Shown one piece after another: positions 1 through 8,623 of a stretch of 61,425 bases of DNA. Each line of letters opens with the position of its first letter. The first letter of the stretch is position 1. The notes beneath the pieces were generated by a model, which did not search any database, had not been told where the DNA came from, and worked only from the letters and a program-made list of their open reading frames with translations. A program made the position numbers and the translations under genes. The DNA lies in assembly GCA_029862975.1 (NCBI GenBank), contig JAOTWP010000007.1:1-61425 (forward strand), written 5' to 3'. The stretch comes from Acidobacteriota bacterium. GTDB lineage: Bacteria; Acidobacteriota; Thermoanaerobaculia; Multivoradales; JAHEKO01.

Positions 1-105
1 GAGGGTCGCCGCCAGCGGCCCGTGCTCGGCGCCGGGCGGCTCTGCGAAGACCGCCAGGGCGCGGAAGATCTCGCCGGGCGGAGTGGGGGGCTCTGCGACG
101 CTCAC
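1..105 (-). CDS. N-terminal fragment, possible TorD/DmsD-like chaperone
   Basis: A GTG start at 105 opens a frame that stays open to the left edge of the window, giving 35 residues. The translation begins SVAEPPTPPGEIFRALAVF and continues with AEPPGAEHGPLAATL. The short helical segment with LAVFAEPP followed by an LA-rich helix recalls the first helices of TorD/nitrate-reductase delta-type assembly chaperones. That is only a resemblance over a few residues. No convincing Shine-Dalgarno precedes the GTG, and an upstream TTG is possible. It is cut by the window edge, so length and function cannot be judged. Confidence 0.35.
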   Translation of the reverse strand, partial: MSVAEPPTPPGEIFRALAVFAEPPGAEHGPLAATL

Positions 106-146
106 TCTCGCGCCTCGCAACCGCGCTCCGACCCCCGCCTGCGGCG

Positions 147-170
147 GGCGCCCGCCCGGGGGCGGGCGCC
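147..170. terminator. All-GC hairpin after ilvE
   Basis: GGCGCCCGCC (147-156) and GGCGGGCGCC (161-170) form a perfect 10-bp stem with a 4-nt CGGG loop, 21 bases past the ilvE stop. There is no T-run on either strand, so it may be a transcription-pausing or 3'-end stabilising hairpin rather than a classical intrinsic terminator. Confidence 0.4.
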
Positions 171-190
171 GTCGCGCTCGGCGGCGACCG

Positions 191-1138
191 CTAGGAGACG
201 TTGACCGCGGCTTCCACCGGGACCGGGGTCAGCCAGCTCCGGTACTCGGGCAGCTCGCCCCGGATCGCCTGGAAGAACGTGCTCTGGATCTGCTTCGTCA
301 CGGGGCCCGCGACGCCGTCGCCCACGGGGCGGTCGTCGACCTCGCGGACCGGCGTGACCTCGGCCGCGGTGCCGGTCATGAACACCTCGTCGGCGAAGTA
401 CATCTCGTCGCGGGTCATGATCGTCTGCTGGACGTCGTAGCCCAGGTCGCGGGCGATCTGCATCACCGACTCGCGAGTGATGCCCTCGAGGACGCTCGTC
501 AGCGCCGGCGTCTTGACGGTGTTGCCGCGCACGACGAAGATGTTCTCGCCGCTGCACTCCGCCAGGTAGCCGTTGGTGTCGAGCATGATCGCCTCGTCGT
601 AGCCCATCGCCGTCGCCTCGCGCTTGGCGAGGATCGAGTTGACGTAGTTGCCGATGACCTTGGCCTTGGTCATCGTCGAGTTCGGGAACGGGCGCATGTA
701 GCTCGACACCTTGCAGCGCACTCCCTTCTCGATGCCCTCCTTGCCGAGGTAGGCGCCCCACGGCCAGGTGAGGATGGCGCAGCGGATCGGGTTGTCCTTG
801 GGGTGCAGACCCATCACGCCGGCGCCGATCCAGACGATGTGGCGCAGGTAGCAGGTCGGCAGGCCGTTGGCGGCCATGATGTCGAGCGACGCCTGCCGCA
901 AGGCGTCCTTGTCGAACGGGATCTTGAGCTTGACCGCATTGGCCGACTTGCCCAGCCGCCACAGGTGGTCTTCGAGGCGGAAGATGGCGCTGCCGCCGTC
1001 GACCTGCTCGTAGGCGCGGGTGCCCTCGAAGACGCCGAGGCCGTAGTGCAGGGTATGCGTGAGCAGATGGACCGTCGCCTCTTCCGTGGGGATCAGGCGC
1101 CCGTCCAGCCAGACGTAGGGTGTCTTCAGGTCTGTCAT
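191..1138 (-). CDS. ilvE: Branched-chain amino acid aminotransferase (class IV PLP enzyme)
   Basis: A 315-residue class IV aminotransferase that interconverts valine, leucine and isoleucine with their 2-oxo acids in the cytoplasm. Diagnostic segments are the N-terminal HTLHYGLGVFEGTRAY, the PLP-lysine region NSTMTKAKVIGNYVNS, the DEAIMLDTNGYLAECSGENIF block with the PLP-binding glutamate, and TSVLEGITRESV. The start is ATG at 1138 because GAAGGAG lies 5 nt upstream (1144-1150). A longer in-frame reading to 1183 lacks a ribosome site. Length is typical of the IlvE group I family. It stands alone, divergent from the next gene, with a minus-10-like TACAAT upstream. D-amino acid aminotransferase or aminodeoxychorismate lyase are alternatives within the fold, but the GVFEG and ALTSVLEGITR motifs favour IlvE. 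Confidence 0.95.
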   Translation of the reverse strand: MTDLKTPYVWLDGRLIPTEEATVHLLTHTLHYGLGVFEGTRAYEQVDGGSAIFRLEDHLWRLGKSANAVKLKIPFDKDALRQASLDIMAANGLPTCYLRHIVWIGAGVMGLHPKDNPIRCAILTWPWGAYLGKEGIEKGVRCKVSSYMRPFPNSTMTKAKVIGNYVNSILAKREATAMGYDEAIMLDTNGYLAECSGENIFVVRGNTVKTPALTSVLEGITRESVMQIARDLGYDVQQTIMTRDEMYFADEVFMTGTAAEVTPVREVDDRPVGDGVAGPVTKQIQSTFFQAIRGELPEYRSWLTPVPVEAAVNVS

Positions 1139-1185
1139 GGAGCTCCTTCGGGGAGTTTGGATGACCGGGAACGCTACGGGCACCT

Positions 1186-1191
1186 ATTGTA
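1186..1191 (-). promoter_or_regulatory. ilvE: Minus-10 element of the ilvE promoter
   Basis: TACAAT preceded by GCGC on the minus strand, about 48 nt upstream of the ilvE ATG. It stands out in very GC-rich DNA. No good minus-35 is visible at 16-18 bp. Confidence 0.4.
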
Positions 1192-1244
1192 GCGCAAAGC
1201 CGGCGGCCTTGACGCCGCTCGCCGGAGGCCCGGCGGGCCGAGCC

Positions 1245-1273
1245 TTGCCGCCCTCCCGCCCCGCAGGTAAGCT
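1245..1273 (+). promoter_or_regulatory. Candidate promoter for the Pro-rich secreted protein
   Basis: TTGCCG (1245-1250), a 17-bp spacer, and TAAGCT (1268-1273) give a weak sigma-70-type match. The spacing fits, and the gene starts 30 nt downstream with AAAGG at 1289-1293. Confidence 0.3.
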
Positions 1274-1302
1274 GACCGCCGGCGCTCGAAAGGCACCCTA
1301 CG

Positions 1303-3036
1303 ATGACGCGATTCCACGGTTGGGCGGCATTCCTGGGCGCCGGACTCCTGCTGGCGGCGACCGGGGCCGCGGCCCAGGCCTGGCGCGGCGAGGCCGGTCT
1401 CGAGGTGCGCGTGGCGAGCCGCAAGGGCGGTCCGCTGGCCGGCGCCCGGGTCGAGCTGATCTACCGCGACGGACCGGACGGCGGCGGTCCGGCCGCCGTG
1501 GCCACGGACGCGAGGGGCAGAGCCGTCGTCGGCGGGCTGGCGGCCGGGACCTGGCAGCTCGAGGTCTCCCACCCCGACTTCATGTCCTACGTCGCGGTGC
1601 TCGCCCTGCGGCCGGGAGCCAAGCCGCAGATCACGGCGTCGTTCCTCGAGGCCAGCGGCAAGTCGACGGCGCCGATCCAGGTGAAGCTCACGGGATCTCG
1701 AGGCGGCGCCTCGTCGCCCCCCCTGCCGGCGGCGCCCGCGCCGCCCGAGCCGCCTCCGCGGCCGGTGCCGGCGACGGCGCAAGACGAGGCGGCGCAAGAC
1801 GAGCCGGCGCGAGACGAGCCCGCCGCGATCCCGGAGGCCGAAGCGAAGATGGCCGAAGCGCCGAGCGCCGCCCCGCGAAGCCCCCAGCCGCCGCCCGCCG
1901 ACATTCCGGCCGGGCCGGCGCCCGAGCCGGCGCCGACGGAGCCGCCGGCCGCGAGCGCGGAGACCGCTGCGCCCGTGACGCCGACCGGGTGGCGGGAGGT
2001 GCCCACGCCCGCGGTGGCGGCACCGGAGAACGCCGACCCCGGAGCGCCTCCACCGGCCCCGGTGCCGCCGCCCGAGCCCGCGCCGGTCCTCGAGCCGACT
2101 CCCGAGCCGCCACCGGCCCCCCTGCCCGCTCCTGAGCCCCACCCGGTTCCTTCCGCGACTCCCGAGCCGTCAGCGCCCCCCGCGCCGACCCCCGAGCCTC
2201 CGCCGGTCGCCTCGCCCCGTCCCGAGCCCGCGACGCCCCCCTTGCCGACGCCGGAGCCTGCACCGGTTCCCGCGCCCGCTCCCGAGCCCTCACCGGCTCC
2301 CGTGCCGGCACCGGTTCCCGCGCCCACGCCTGAGCCCTCACCGGTTCCCGCGCCCGCTGCCGAGCCCTCGCCGGCTCCCGTGCCGGCGCCCGAGCCTGCG
2401 GCGGCCCCGCTGCCGACTCCGGAGCCTCCGGCCGCTCGCGTGCCAGCGACTGCGCGTCCGCCGGCCGCCCCGCCGCCGCAGTGGCGGGCCTACGAGGAGC
2501 GGACCTGTCCGGAGTGCCGGCCGGGCGAGTGGGCGCTCACGGTGACGGCCCTCGTGGCCGGCGGGGGCGGGTGCGGCGAGGAGGCGAGCGACGCGGTGGC
2601 GAGCTCGCTCGCCGGCCTCGCGTCGCGGCCGGCGCTGGAGCTCGCGGGGTTCGCCGGCGGCGTCGACGGCGCCGTCGCGCTGCTCGACGCCGCGGCGGCG
2701 GCGAGCGTCCAGACCGCTTTCGGCGCCGCCGACGCCGGTGGCTGCAGGATTCTCGGCGCCGTGCTGCCCAAGGGCAGCCGCTTCGTCGGCTTCCAGTACG
2801 AGATCGAGGACGCGAGCGGCCGCCATCCGTGCCTGCCCGACCAGCCCTGCCCCGGCGGCACGGCGGCCTTCGCCGGCCCGCCCCGCATCGTCCGCGGCGC
2901 CGGCGCGACCGTGATCCACGGCCTGGCGCACGGTCTGGCGAACGATGCGGCGGGCGGCCCCGGGGGGCTCGCCGCCCGCGTCCTCATGACGGTATTCTTC
3001 CGCGGCCCGAACAACGCCTGGACTCCCGAGAGGTGA
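1303..3036 (+). CDS. Secreted protein: carboxypeptidase-regulatory-like domain, long Pro-rich linker, Cys-containing C-terminal domain
   Basis: 577 residues. An N-terminal signal peptide (about 1-24, ending AAAQA) is followed by a transthyretin-like carboxypeptidase-regulatory fold (about 27-100) with GGPLAGARVEL, TDARGRAVVGGL and LEVSHPDF. From about 145 to 395 the chain is a low-complexity Pro/Ala/Glu linker built of PEP and PAP units, resembling TonB-type or cell-envelope-spanning linkers. The last 180 residues form a separate domain with a CPEC pair and further cysteines (CGEE, GGCRI, HPCLPDQPC), which could form disulfides outside the cytoplasm. I do not recognise that domain. The downstream gene begins 7 nt after the stop, so the two are probably co-transcribed. 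The function is unknown; a role in the periplasm or on the outer surface is inferred. Confidence 0.75.
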   Translation: MTRFHGWAAFLGAGLLLAATGAAAQAWRGEAGLEVRVASRKGGPLAGARVELIYRDGPDGGGPAAVATDARGRAVVGGLAAGTWQLEVSHPDFMSYVAVLALRPGAKPQITASFLEASGKSTAPIQVKLTGSRGGASSPPLPAAPAPPEPPPRPVPATAQDEAAQDEPARDEPAAIPEAEAKMAEAPSAAPRSPQPPPADIPAGPAPEPAPTEPPAASAETAAPVTPTGWREVPTPAVAAPENADPGAPPPAPVPPPEPAPVLEPTPEPPPAPLPAPEPHPVPSATPEPSAPPAPTPEPPPVASPRPEPATPPLPTPEPAPVPAPAPEPSPAPVPAPVPAPTPEPSPVPAPAAEPSPAPVPAPEPAAAPLPTPEPPAARVPATARPPAAPPPQWRAYEERTCPECRPGEWALTVTALVAGGGGCGEEASDAVASSLAGLASRPALELAGFAGGVDGAVALLDAAAAASVQTAFGAADAGGCRILGAVLPKGSRFVGFQYEIEDASGRHPCLPDQPCPGGTAAFAGPPRIVRGAGATVIHGLAHGLANDAAGGPGGLAARVLMTVFFRGPNNAWTPER

Positions 3037-3043
3037 CCCTGCA

Positions 3044-3859
3044 ATGAAACGACTACTCGCCGCCGCCCTGCTGCTGGCTTCGGCGGCCGCAGCCCCGGCC
3101 GCCGCAGCCGGATCCGCCACCGCCGGATCCGCCGCCGCCGGATCCGCCCAAGAGATCGCCGCCGCCCTGCAGGAGTCCATGGGCGGGTCCGCCTTCGCCG
3201 CGGCCCGGGTCCTGCGCTTCACCTGGGCCTTCGAGCGCGACGGCGAGCGGGCGGCGGCCTACGAGCACTCCTGGGACCGGTGGACGGGCGACTACCGCCT
3301 CGAGGGCACGGATCGCGAGAGCGGCGAGCCGTGGCTCGCGCTCTTCAACGTCGAGAGCCGCCAGGGCCGCGCCTGGCTGGGCGGCGAGGAGCTCGCCGGC
3401 GACGCCCTCGCCGAGCGCCTGGAGATGGCCTACGGGCGCTTCATCAACGACACCTACTGGCTGCTCATGCCGTGGAAGTGGCTCGACCCGGGAGTCCACC
3501 TCGCCTACGCCGGCACCGCCGAGGTCGACGGCGAGACCTGCGACGTCGTCGAGCTGACCTTCGGGGAAGCCGTCGGCCTCACCCCGAACGACCGCTACCG
3601 CGGCTACGTCAGCCGGACGTCCGGCCTGATGGTGCGCTGGAGCTACATCCTCCAGAACGAGGACCTGACGTCGGGCGAGGGGGAGCCGACGGTCTGGAGA
3701 TGGACCGAGTGGCAGGCCACCCCCCAGGGGGTGTGGCTCTCGGCCCGCAGGGAGCGGCTCGGGGACGGGCCGCCCGTCGCCATCGTCTTCCCTGCCCTCG
3801 AGCTCGTCGACGAGCCGAGCGCGGCCCAGCTCGAGGCCTGGTTCGCCCGCCCCGAATAG
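3044..3859 (+). CDS. Secreted LolA-like hypothetical protein (resembles the DUF6503 group)
   Basis: 271 residues with a clear signal peptide (MKRLLAAALLLASAAAAP) followed by an imperfect GSATAGSAAAGSA repeat encoded by tandem GGATCCGCC units. The mature part has the amphipathic-strand pattern of the LolA/outer-membrane-lipoprotein-sorting superfamily (RVLRFTWAF; YEHSWDRWTGDYRL; NDTYWLLMPWKWLDPGVHL; GYVSRTSGLMVRWSY). The NDTYWLLMPWK segment is the one I associate with DUF6503-type proteins. The role is unknown; binding of a lipid or hydrophobic ligand in the periplasm is inference from the fold. It starts 7 nt after the previous stop and ends 16 nt before the 2Fe-2S subunit gene, so it may lead the hydroxylase operon. 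Confidence 0.7.
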   Translation: MKRLLAAALLLASAAAAPAAAAGSATAGSAAAGSAQEIAAALQESMGGSAFAAARVLRFTWAFERDGERAAAYEHSWDRWTGDYRLEGTDRESGEPWLALFNVESRQGRAWLGGEELAGDALAERLEMAYGRFINDTYWLLMPWKWLDPGVHLAYAGTAEVDGETCDVVELTFGEAVGLTPNDRYRGYVSRTSGLMVRWSYILQNEDLTSGEGEPTVWRWTEWQATPQGVWLSARRERLGDGPPVAIVFPALELVDEPSAAQLEAWFARPE

Positions 3860-3875
3860 AGGGGAGCGCGAGACG

Positions 3876-4430
3876 ATGACGACGGCCCGCTCGGCGACCC
3901 GCCTCACCCTCCGCGTCAACGGCGAGGACCGCCTCGTGGCGTTCCCCACCCACCACACCCTGCTCGAGGTCCTGCGCGAGGAGTGCGGGCTGACCGGCAC
4001 CAAGCACGGCTGCGAGCTCGGCGAGTGCGGAAGCTGCGCCGTCCTCGTCGACGGCAAGCCGATCCTCTCGTGCCTGGCCCTGGCGGCCGAGATGGAGGGC
4101 CGCGAGATCGAGACCGTCGAGGGCCTCCAGCGCGGCAACGCCCTCCACCCGCTGCAAGCGACGCTCGCCGACCTGGGCGCCGCCCAGTGCGGCTACTGCA
4201 CGCCGGGGATCCTCATGACCGCCAAGGCGCTCCTGGCCGCCAACGACGACCCCACCGCCGCGGAGATCCGCGACGCCCTGGCCGGCAACCTGTGCCGGTG
4301 CACCGGCTACCACAAGATCGTCGAGGCCGTCCTGGGGGCGGCCGCCATGGAGCGCGGCGAGGACTGGACGCCGCCCTCCGAGGTCCTCTACGGGGCCGCC
4401 GTGCCGGCGGCCCCCGGAGAAGGCTCGTGA
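3876..4430 (+). CDS. hcrC: [2Fe-2S] gamma subunit of a 4-hydroxybenzoyl-CoA-reductase-like molybdenum hydroxylase
   Basis: 184 residues with the two [2Fe-2S] sites of the xanthine oxidase family. The plant-ferredoxin-type site has C46, C51, C54 and C66 (GTKHGCELGECGSC, then SC). The helical site has C105, C108, C140 and C142 (AQCGYCTPG and GNLCRCTGYHKI). It relays electrons between ferredoxin and FAD on the beta subunit and the molybdenum site on the alpha subunit. GGGGAG precedes the ATG. The small-subunit-first order with alpha and beta downstream is seen in CoxS/HcrC-type operons. The next gene overlaps the stop by GTGA, indicating translational coupling. The substrate assignment rests mainly on the beta subunit. 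CO dehydrogenase or another aromatic/N-heterocycle hydroxylase small subunit is the main alternative. Confidence 0.85.
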   Translation: MTTARSATRLTLRVNGEDRLVAFPTHHTLLEVLREECGLTGTKHGCELGECGSCAVLVDGKPILSCLALAAEMEGREIETVEGLQRGNALHPLQATLADLGAAQCGYCTPGILMTAKALLAANDDPTAAEIRDALAGNLCRCTGYHKIVEAVLGAAAMERGEDWTPPSEVLYGAAVPAAPGEGS

Positions 4431-4993
4431 GGCGGCGCCCGCAGGCCCTGGCGCTGCTGGCCCTCGTCGCCTGCCTCGCGGCGGCGGGCGTGACGGCCCA
4501 GGAGGCGCCGCCGCCCCCCTGCGGCGGCGCCGAGTACCGGCAGTTCGACTTCTGGATCGGCGCCTGGGACGTGGCCGGCGCGGACGGCACGCCCCAGGGC
4601 ACGAACCGGATCGAGCCGATCCTCGGGGGCTGCGTGCTGCGCGAGAGCTGGGCCGGCGCCGGCGGCTCGGAGGGCCACAGCTTCAACCTCTTCGATCGCC
4701 AGACGGGCCGCTGGCACCAGACCTGGGTGGACAATAGCGGGCTGCTGCTCGTGATCGAGGGCGGGCTCGACGAGGACGGCGCCATGGTGCTCTCCGGCAC
4801 CGGCAAGACCCGGGCCGGCGCGGCGCTCTTCCACCGCATCACCTGGACCCCGCTGGCCGACGGGCGCGTCCGGCAGCACTGGCAGACGTCGACCGACGGC
4901 GAGGCCTGGAGCGACGCCTTCCTCGGCTTCTACAGCCGCCAGCCCGGCGCCGCGGAAGGCGCCGCGGAAAGCGCCGGGGAAGGGGGCGGCTAG
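4427..4993 (+). CDS. Secreted DUF1579-like protein inside the hydroxylase operon
   Basis: 188 residues from a GTG that overlaps the hcrC stop (GTGA), with GGAGAAGG just upstream. The signal peptide is about 1-26 (LALLALVACLAAAGVTAQ). The mature part has the QFDFWIGAWDV opening, GGCVLRESW, FDRQTGRWHQTWVDNSG and a terminal HWQTSTDGEAW block, typical of the DUF1579/heme-or-lipid-binding-like eight-stranded beta family common as secreted proteins in Acidobacteriota. The C-terminal tail is Ala/Glu/Gly rich. Its position between the gamma and alpha genes of a cytoplasmic enzyme is odd because the product should be exported. The next gene starts 11 nt later. The biochemical function is unknown. Confidence 0.75.
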   Translation: MRRRPQALALLALVACLAAAGVTAQEAPPPPCGGAEYRQFDFWIGAWDVAGADGTPQGTNRIEPILGGCVLRESWAGAGGSEGHSFNLFDRQTGRWHQTWVDNSGLLLVIEGGLDEDGAMVLSGTGKTRAGAALFHRITWTPLADGRVRQHWQTSTDGEAWSDAFLGFYSRQPGAAEGAAESAGEGGG

Positions 4994-5004
4994 CCGCCGG
5001 GGCC

Positions 5005-7553
5005 ATGGCCGAGCCGGTTCGCACGCCGCCCGACGAGCGCCGGGCGAGAGAGCCCCGCAACCTCGTCGGTACCCCGTTCCGGCGGGTGGACGGGCGCGCC
5101 AAGGTGACGGGGCGCACGCTCTTCGCCGACGACCTGAGCTTCCCGCGCACGTGCCACATGCGCCTCGTCCGCTCCACCGTCCCCCACGCCCGGATCGTCG
5201 CCATCGACCTCGCCGCGGCCGAGCGCGTCGAGGGCGTTCTCGGCTTCCTGACCGGCGCCGAGATGCCGGAGCCCTTCGGCATCCTGCCGGTGTCCCAGGA
5301 CGAGCACGCGCTGTGCCCGGACAAGGTGCGGTTCGTCGGCGACCCCGTCGTCGCCGTCGCCGCGACGACGGAGGACGCGGCGTGGGAGGCCGCCCACCGG
5401 GTGCGCGTCGAGTACGAGGAGCTGACGACGATCGCGTCCGTCGACGAGGCCCTCGCGACCCCGGAGCCGCGGATCCACGACTACGGCGAGTTCGGCAACG
5501 TCCACAAGGCGATCTCGATGCGCTTCGGGGACGTCGAGGCGGGCTTCGCGGCCAGCGACCTGGTGCTCGAAGACACGGTCTTCTACGAGGGCAGCACCCA
5601 TCTGCCGATGGAGCAGCACTCGGCCCTCGCCGTGCCCGAGGACGACGACCGGATCACCCTGTACTCCTCGACCCAGACCCCCCACTACGTCCATCGCGCC
5701 CTCGCCAAGGTGCTCGGCATCCCGGCGGCGCGCATCCGGGTCATCGCCTGCTCCAACGGCGGCGGCTTCGGCGGCAAGAGCGACCCCTTCAACCACGAGA
5801 TCGCCGTGGCCAAGATGGCGCTCAAGCTGGGGCGCCCGGTCAAGGTCACCCTGAGCCGCGAGGAGGTCTTCTACTGCCACCGCGGCCGCCATCCCGTCCT
5901 GATGCACGTCAAGACCGGCTTCGCGAAGGACGGCACGCTCGTCGCGCAGCGGCTCAAGACGGCCCTCGACGGCGGCGCCTACGGCAGCTACGGGGTGGCG
6001 TCGACCTACTACACGGGCGCCCTGCAGACGGTCACCTACGACCTGCCCGCCTACCACTTCCAGGGCGCCCGGGCGTTCACGAACAAGCCGCCGTGCGGTC
6101 CCAAGCGCGGCCACGGCACCCCGCAGCCGCGCTCGCCTTCGAGATCCACCTCGACAAGGCGGCGCACGCGCTGGGCATCGACCCCGCCGACCTGCGGCTG
6201 CGCAACCTGGCTCCCCCCGACAGCGTGACCGCCAACTGGCTGCGCATCGGCTCGATGGGGCTGCGCGAGTGCATCGAAGCGGTCGTCGCGGGCAGCGGCT
6301 GGCGCGAGCGCTACGGCCGGCTGCCCGTGGGGCGCGGCCTCGGCCTGGCGTGCGGCTCCTACCTGTGCGGCGCCGGCCTGCCGATCTACTGGAACCACAT
6401 GCCGCAGTCGGGCGTCCAGCTGCGGATCGACCGCTCGGGCTGCGTGGCCGTCTTCTGCGGCGCGGCCGAGATCGGCCAGGGCTCCGACTCGGTGCTCGCG
6501 GCCATCGTCGCCGAGGTGCTCGGCGTCGAGCTCGCCGACCTGCGGCTGTGCGTCGCCGACACCGATCTGACGCCGGTCGACCTCGGCAGCTACTCGTCGC
6601 GGGTCACCCTCATGGCAGGCAACGCGGCCCAGCAGGCGGCGGACCGGGCGCGCGAGGTCATCGCCGCCGCCGTCGGCGAGCAGCTCGAGGTGCCGGCCGG
6701 GCGGCTCGTCTTCGCAGAGCGCCGGGTGTTCGACGCCGCCGACCCCGACCGGGGGATGGACTGGGTCGACGCGTGCATCGCCGCCGAGGCGCGGCACGGC
6801 ACGCTCGGCTTCGTCGGCTCCTATACGCCGCCGCGCTCGCCCGGGAAGTACCGCGGCGCCGGCGTCGGGCCGTCGCCGGCCTACTCCTACAGCGCCTGCG
6901 TCATCGAGACCGAGGTCGACCCGGAGACCGGCATCTACCGCCCGCTGCACGTCTGGCTGGCCCACGACGTGGGGCGCTCGATCAATCCCGTGCTGGTCCT
7001 CGGACAGATCGAGGGCGGCGTCTACATGGGGCTGGGCGAAGCCATGATGGAGGAGCAGGCGTTCCGCCGCCTGCCGCCGAAGCGCTCGCGCGCCCTGGTC
7101 CACAAGATGCCCTCCTTCCTCGAGTACAAGAGCCCGTCGGCCCACGACATGCCGCCGGTGACGAGCTACATCATCGAGAATCCCGACCCGGAGGGCCCCT
7201 ACGGCGCCAAGGAGGTCGGCCAGGGGCCGCTGCTGCCGGTGGTTCCGGCCCTCGCCAACTCGATCTTCGACGCCGTCGGAGCGCGGGTCGACCAGGTGCC
7301 CATCCACCCCCACATGATCCTCGCCGCGCTGCGCAACGGCCAGCGGACGGGGACCGCGCGCTTCGGTCCGGCGGCGTTTCCGGACGTCGACTTCGGAGAG
7401 ACGATGGTCGTGCCCACCCCCGCCGAGGGGGGCGACGGCAAGGCGATCACCGAGTACAAGCAGAAGCTGCGCGGCGGCATGCGCGGCGCCACCGGCACGA
7501 TGACCACCCGTGAAGAGGCTCTCGAGTCCAAGAAGGACCTCACCACCCGCTAG
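5005..7553 (+). pseudogene. hcrA: Molybdopterin-binding alpha subunit (HcrA-like), interrupted by a single-base frameshift
   Basis: The catalytic subunit of the molybdenum hydroxylase is encoded in two frames. The first 376 codons (5005-6132) run from MAEPVRTPPDERR through the molybdenum-cofactor motif NGGGFGGKSD (about residue 251) to PCGPKRGHGTPQPR. The reading then needs a +1 correction: inserting one base between 6133 and 6134 restores Arg-Tyr-Ala-Phe-Glu-Ile-His, the expected family sequence, and the frame from 6135 continues to the TAG at 7551. The second part carries the CGAAEIGQGSDSVL motif, the LSYSSRVT-type segment SYSSRVTLMAGNA and the catalytic glutamate in GAKEVGQG (7212-7214). 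The rebuilt chain is about 849 residues, longer than Thauera HcrA (about 770). Both neighbours are intact, so an assembly error is as likely as a genuine mutation. Confidence 0.8.
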
Positions 7554-7570
7554 CCCGCGGCCCCTCTCCC

Positions 7571-8623
7571 ATGCTCCGCCTGCCCCCATTCGAGCTCCGC
7601 CAGCCGACCACCCTCGCCGAGGCCGCCGACATGCTCGCCTCGGAGGGACCGGGCGCCCGGCTCGTCGCCGGCGGCACCGACCTGTGGCCCAACATGAAGC
7701 GCCGCCACCAGCAGGCGGCGACGGTGATCAGCCTGATGCGCATCCCGGGCCTGCGCGAGATCGGCAACGGCGGCGGCGACCTGACGCTGGGTGCGACCCT
7801 CTCGCTCCACGAGGTGGCCACCCACGCCGCGGTGCGCGCCGCCTACCCCGCCCTGGCCGCGGCGGTCGAGTCGATCTCCTCCCCGCCCCTGCGCCACATG
7901 GGCACGCTCGGCGGCAACGTCTGCGTCGACACCCGATGCACCTACTACAACCAGACCGAGGAGTGGCGGCGGTCCATCGACTACTGCCTCAAGGAGGCGG
8001 GCGAGATCTGCTGGGTGGCGCCGGGATCGAAGCGCTGCCTGGCCCACACGGCCGCCGACTCGGCGCCGATCCTCTGCGCCCTGGGGGCCCGCGTGCGCCT
8101 CGCGTCGGCGGCGGGCGACCGCGAGATCCCGCTGACCGACCTCTACCGCGACGACGGGATCGAGTACCTCGCCAAGCGCCGTGACGAGATCGTGACGGCG
8201 ATCCTCGTGCCGGCGAGCGCCGGCGCGCCGCGCTGCAGGACGGCGTTCTGGAAGCTGCGCCGGCGCGGCACGATCGACTTCGCCGTGCTCTCGAGCTCCG
8301 TCGCCCTGTGGCTCGCTCCCGGCGGCGCCATCGAGGCGGCGGAGATCTACCTCGGAGCGGTCAGCTCGCGGCCGCTGCGCGCCACGGCCGCCTGCGACTT
8401 CCTCGTCGGCAAGAGGCCGCTGCCCGACGTCCTGCGCGAGGCCGCCGAGCTGGCCCGCAAGCCGGCGACGCCCTTCGACAACACCGACTTCCAGGCGCAA
8501 TGGCGCGGCGTGATGGTGAGCCGCTACACCGAGGCCGCGCTACGCGAGGCGGCGGGGCTCGAGCGCCAGCGGATGGCGCCGAGCCACGGGCTCGCCGCCG
8601 AGCCCGCGGGCCGCCGGGGCTAG
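7571..8623 (+). CDS. hcrB: FAD-binding beta subunit with extra [4Fe-4S] loop, 4-hydroxybenzoyl-CoA-reductase-like
   Basis: 350 residues of the CO-dehydrogenase flavoprotein/FAD-binding fold: ARLVAGGTDLWPNMKRR and RHMGTLGGNVCVDTRC bind FAD. Between these and the C-terminal CODH-type domain is the loop found in the 4-hydroxybenzoyl-CoA reductase beta subunit that carries a [4Fe-4S] cluster. Cysteines C123, C139, C147 and C156 have spacings of 16, 8 and 9, identical to what I recall for Thauera HcrB (C122, C138, C146, C155). The loop contains TRCTYYNQTEEWRRS and WVAPGSKRC. This is the best evidence that the enzyme is of the reductive benzoyl-CoA-type subclass and not CO dehydrogenase or xanthine dehydrogenase. 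The ATG has no Shine-Dalgarno. The stop overlaps that of infC in a shared CTAG. Confidence 0.88.
   Translation: MLRLPPFELRQPTTLAEAADMLASEGPGARLVAGGTDLWPNMKRRHQQAATVISLMRIPGLREIGNGGGDLTLGATLSLHEVATHAAVRAAYPALAAAVESISSPPLRHMGTLGGNVCVDTRCTYYNQTEEWRRSIDYCLKEAGEICWVAPGSKRCLAHTAADSAPILCALGARVRLASAAGDREIPLTDLYRDDGIEYLAKRRDEIVTAILVPASAGAPRCRTAFWKLRRRGTIDFAVLSSSVALWLAPGGAIEAAEIYLGAVSSRPLRATAACDFLVGKRPLPDVLREAAELARKPATPFDNTDFQAQWRGVMVSRYTEAALREAAGLERQRMAPSHGLAAEPAGRRG

Noticed and set aside
147-170. Rho-independent terminator for ilvE
   Set aside because: The stem is perfect but there is no T-tract, so I record it as a hairpin with low confidence rather than a firm terminator.
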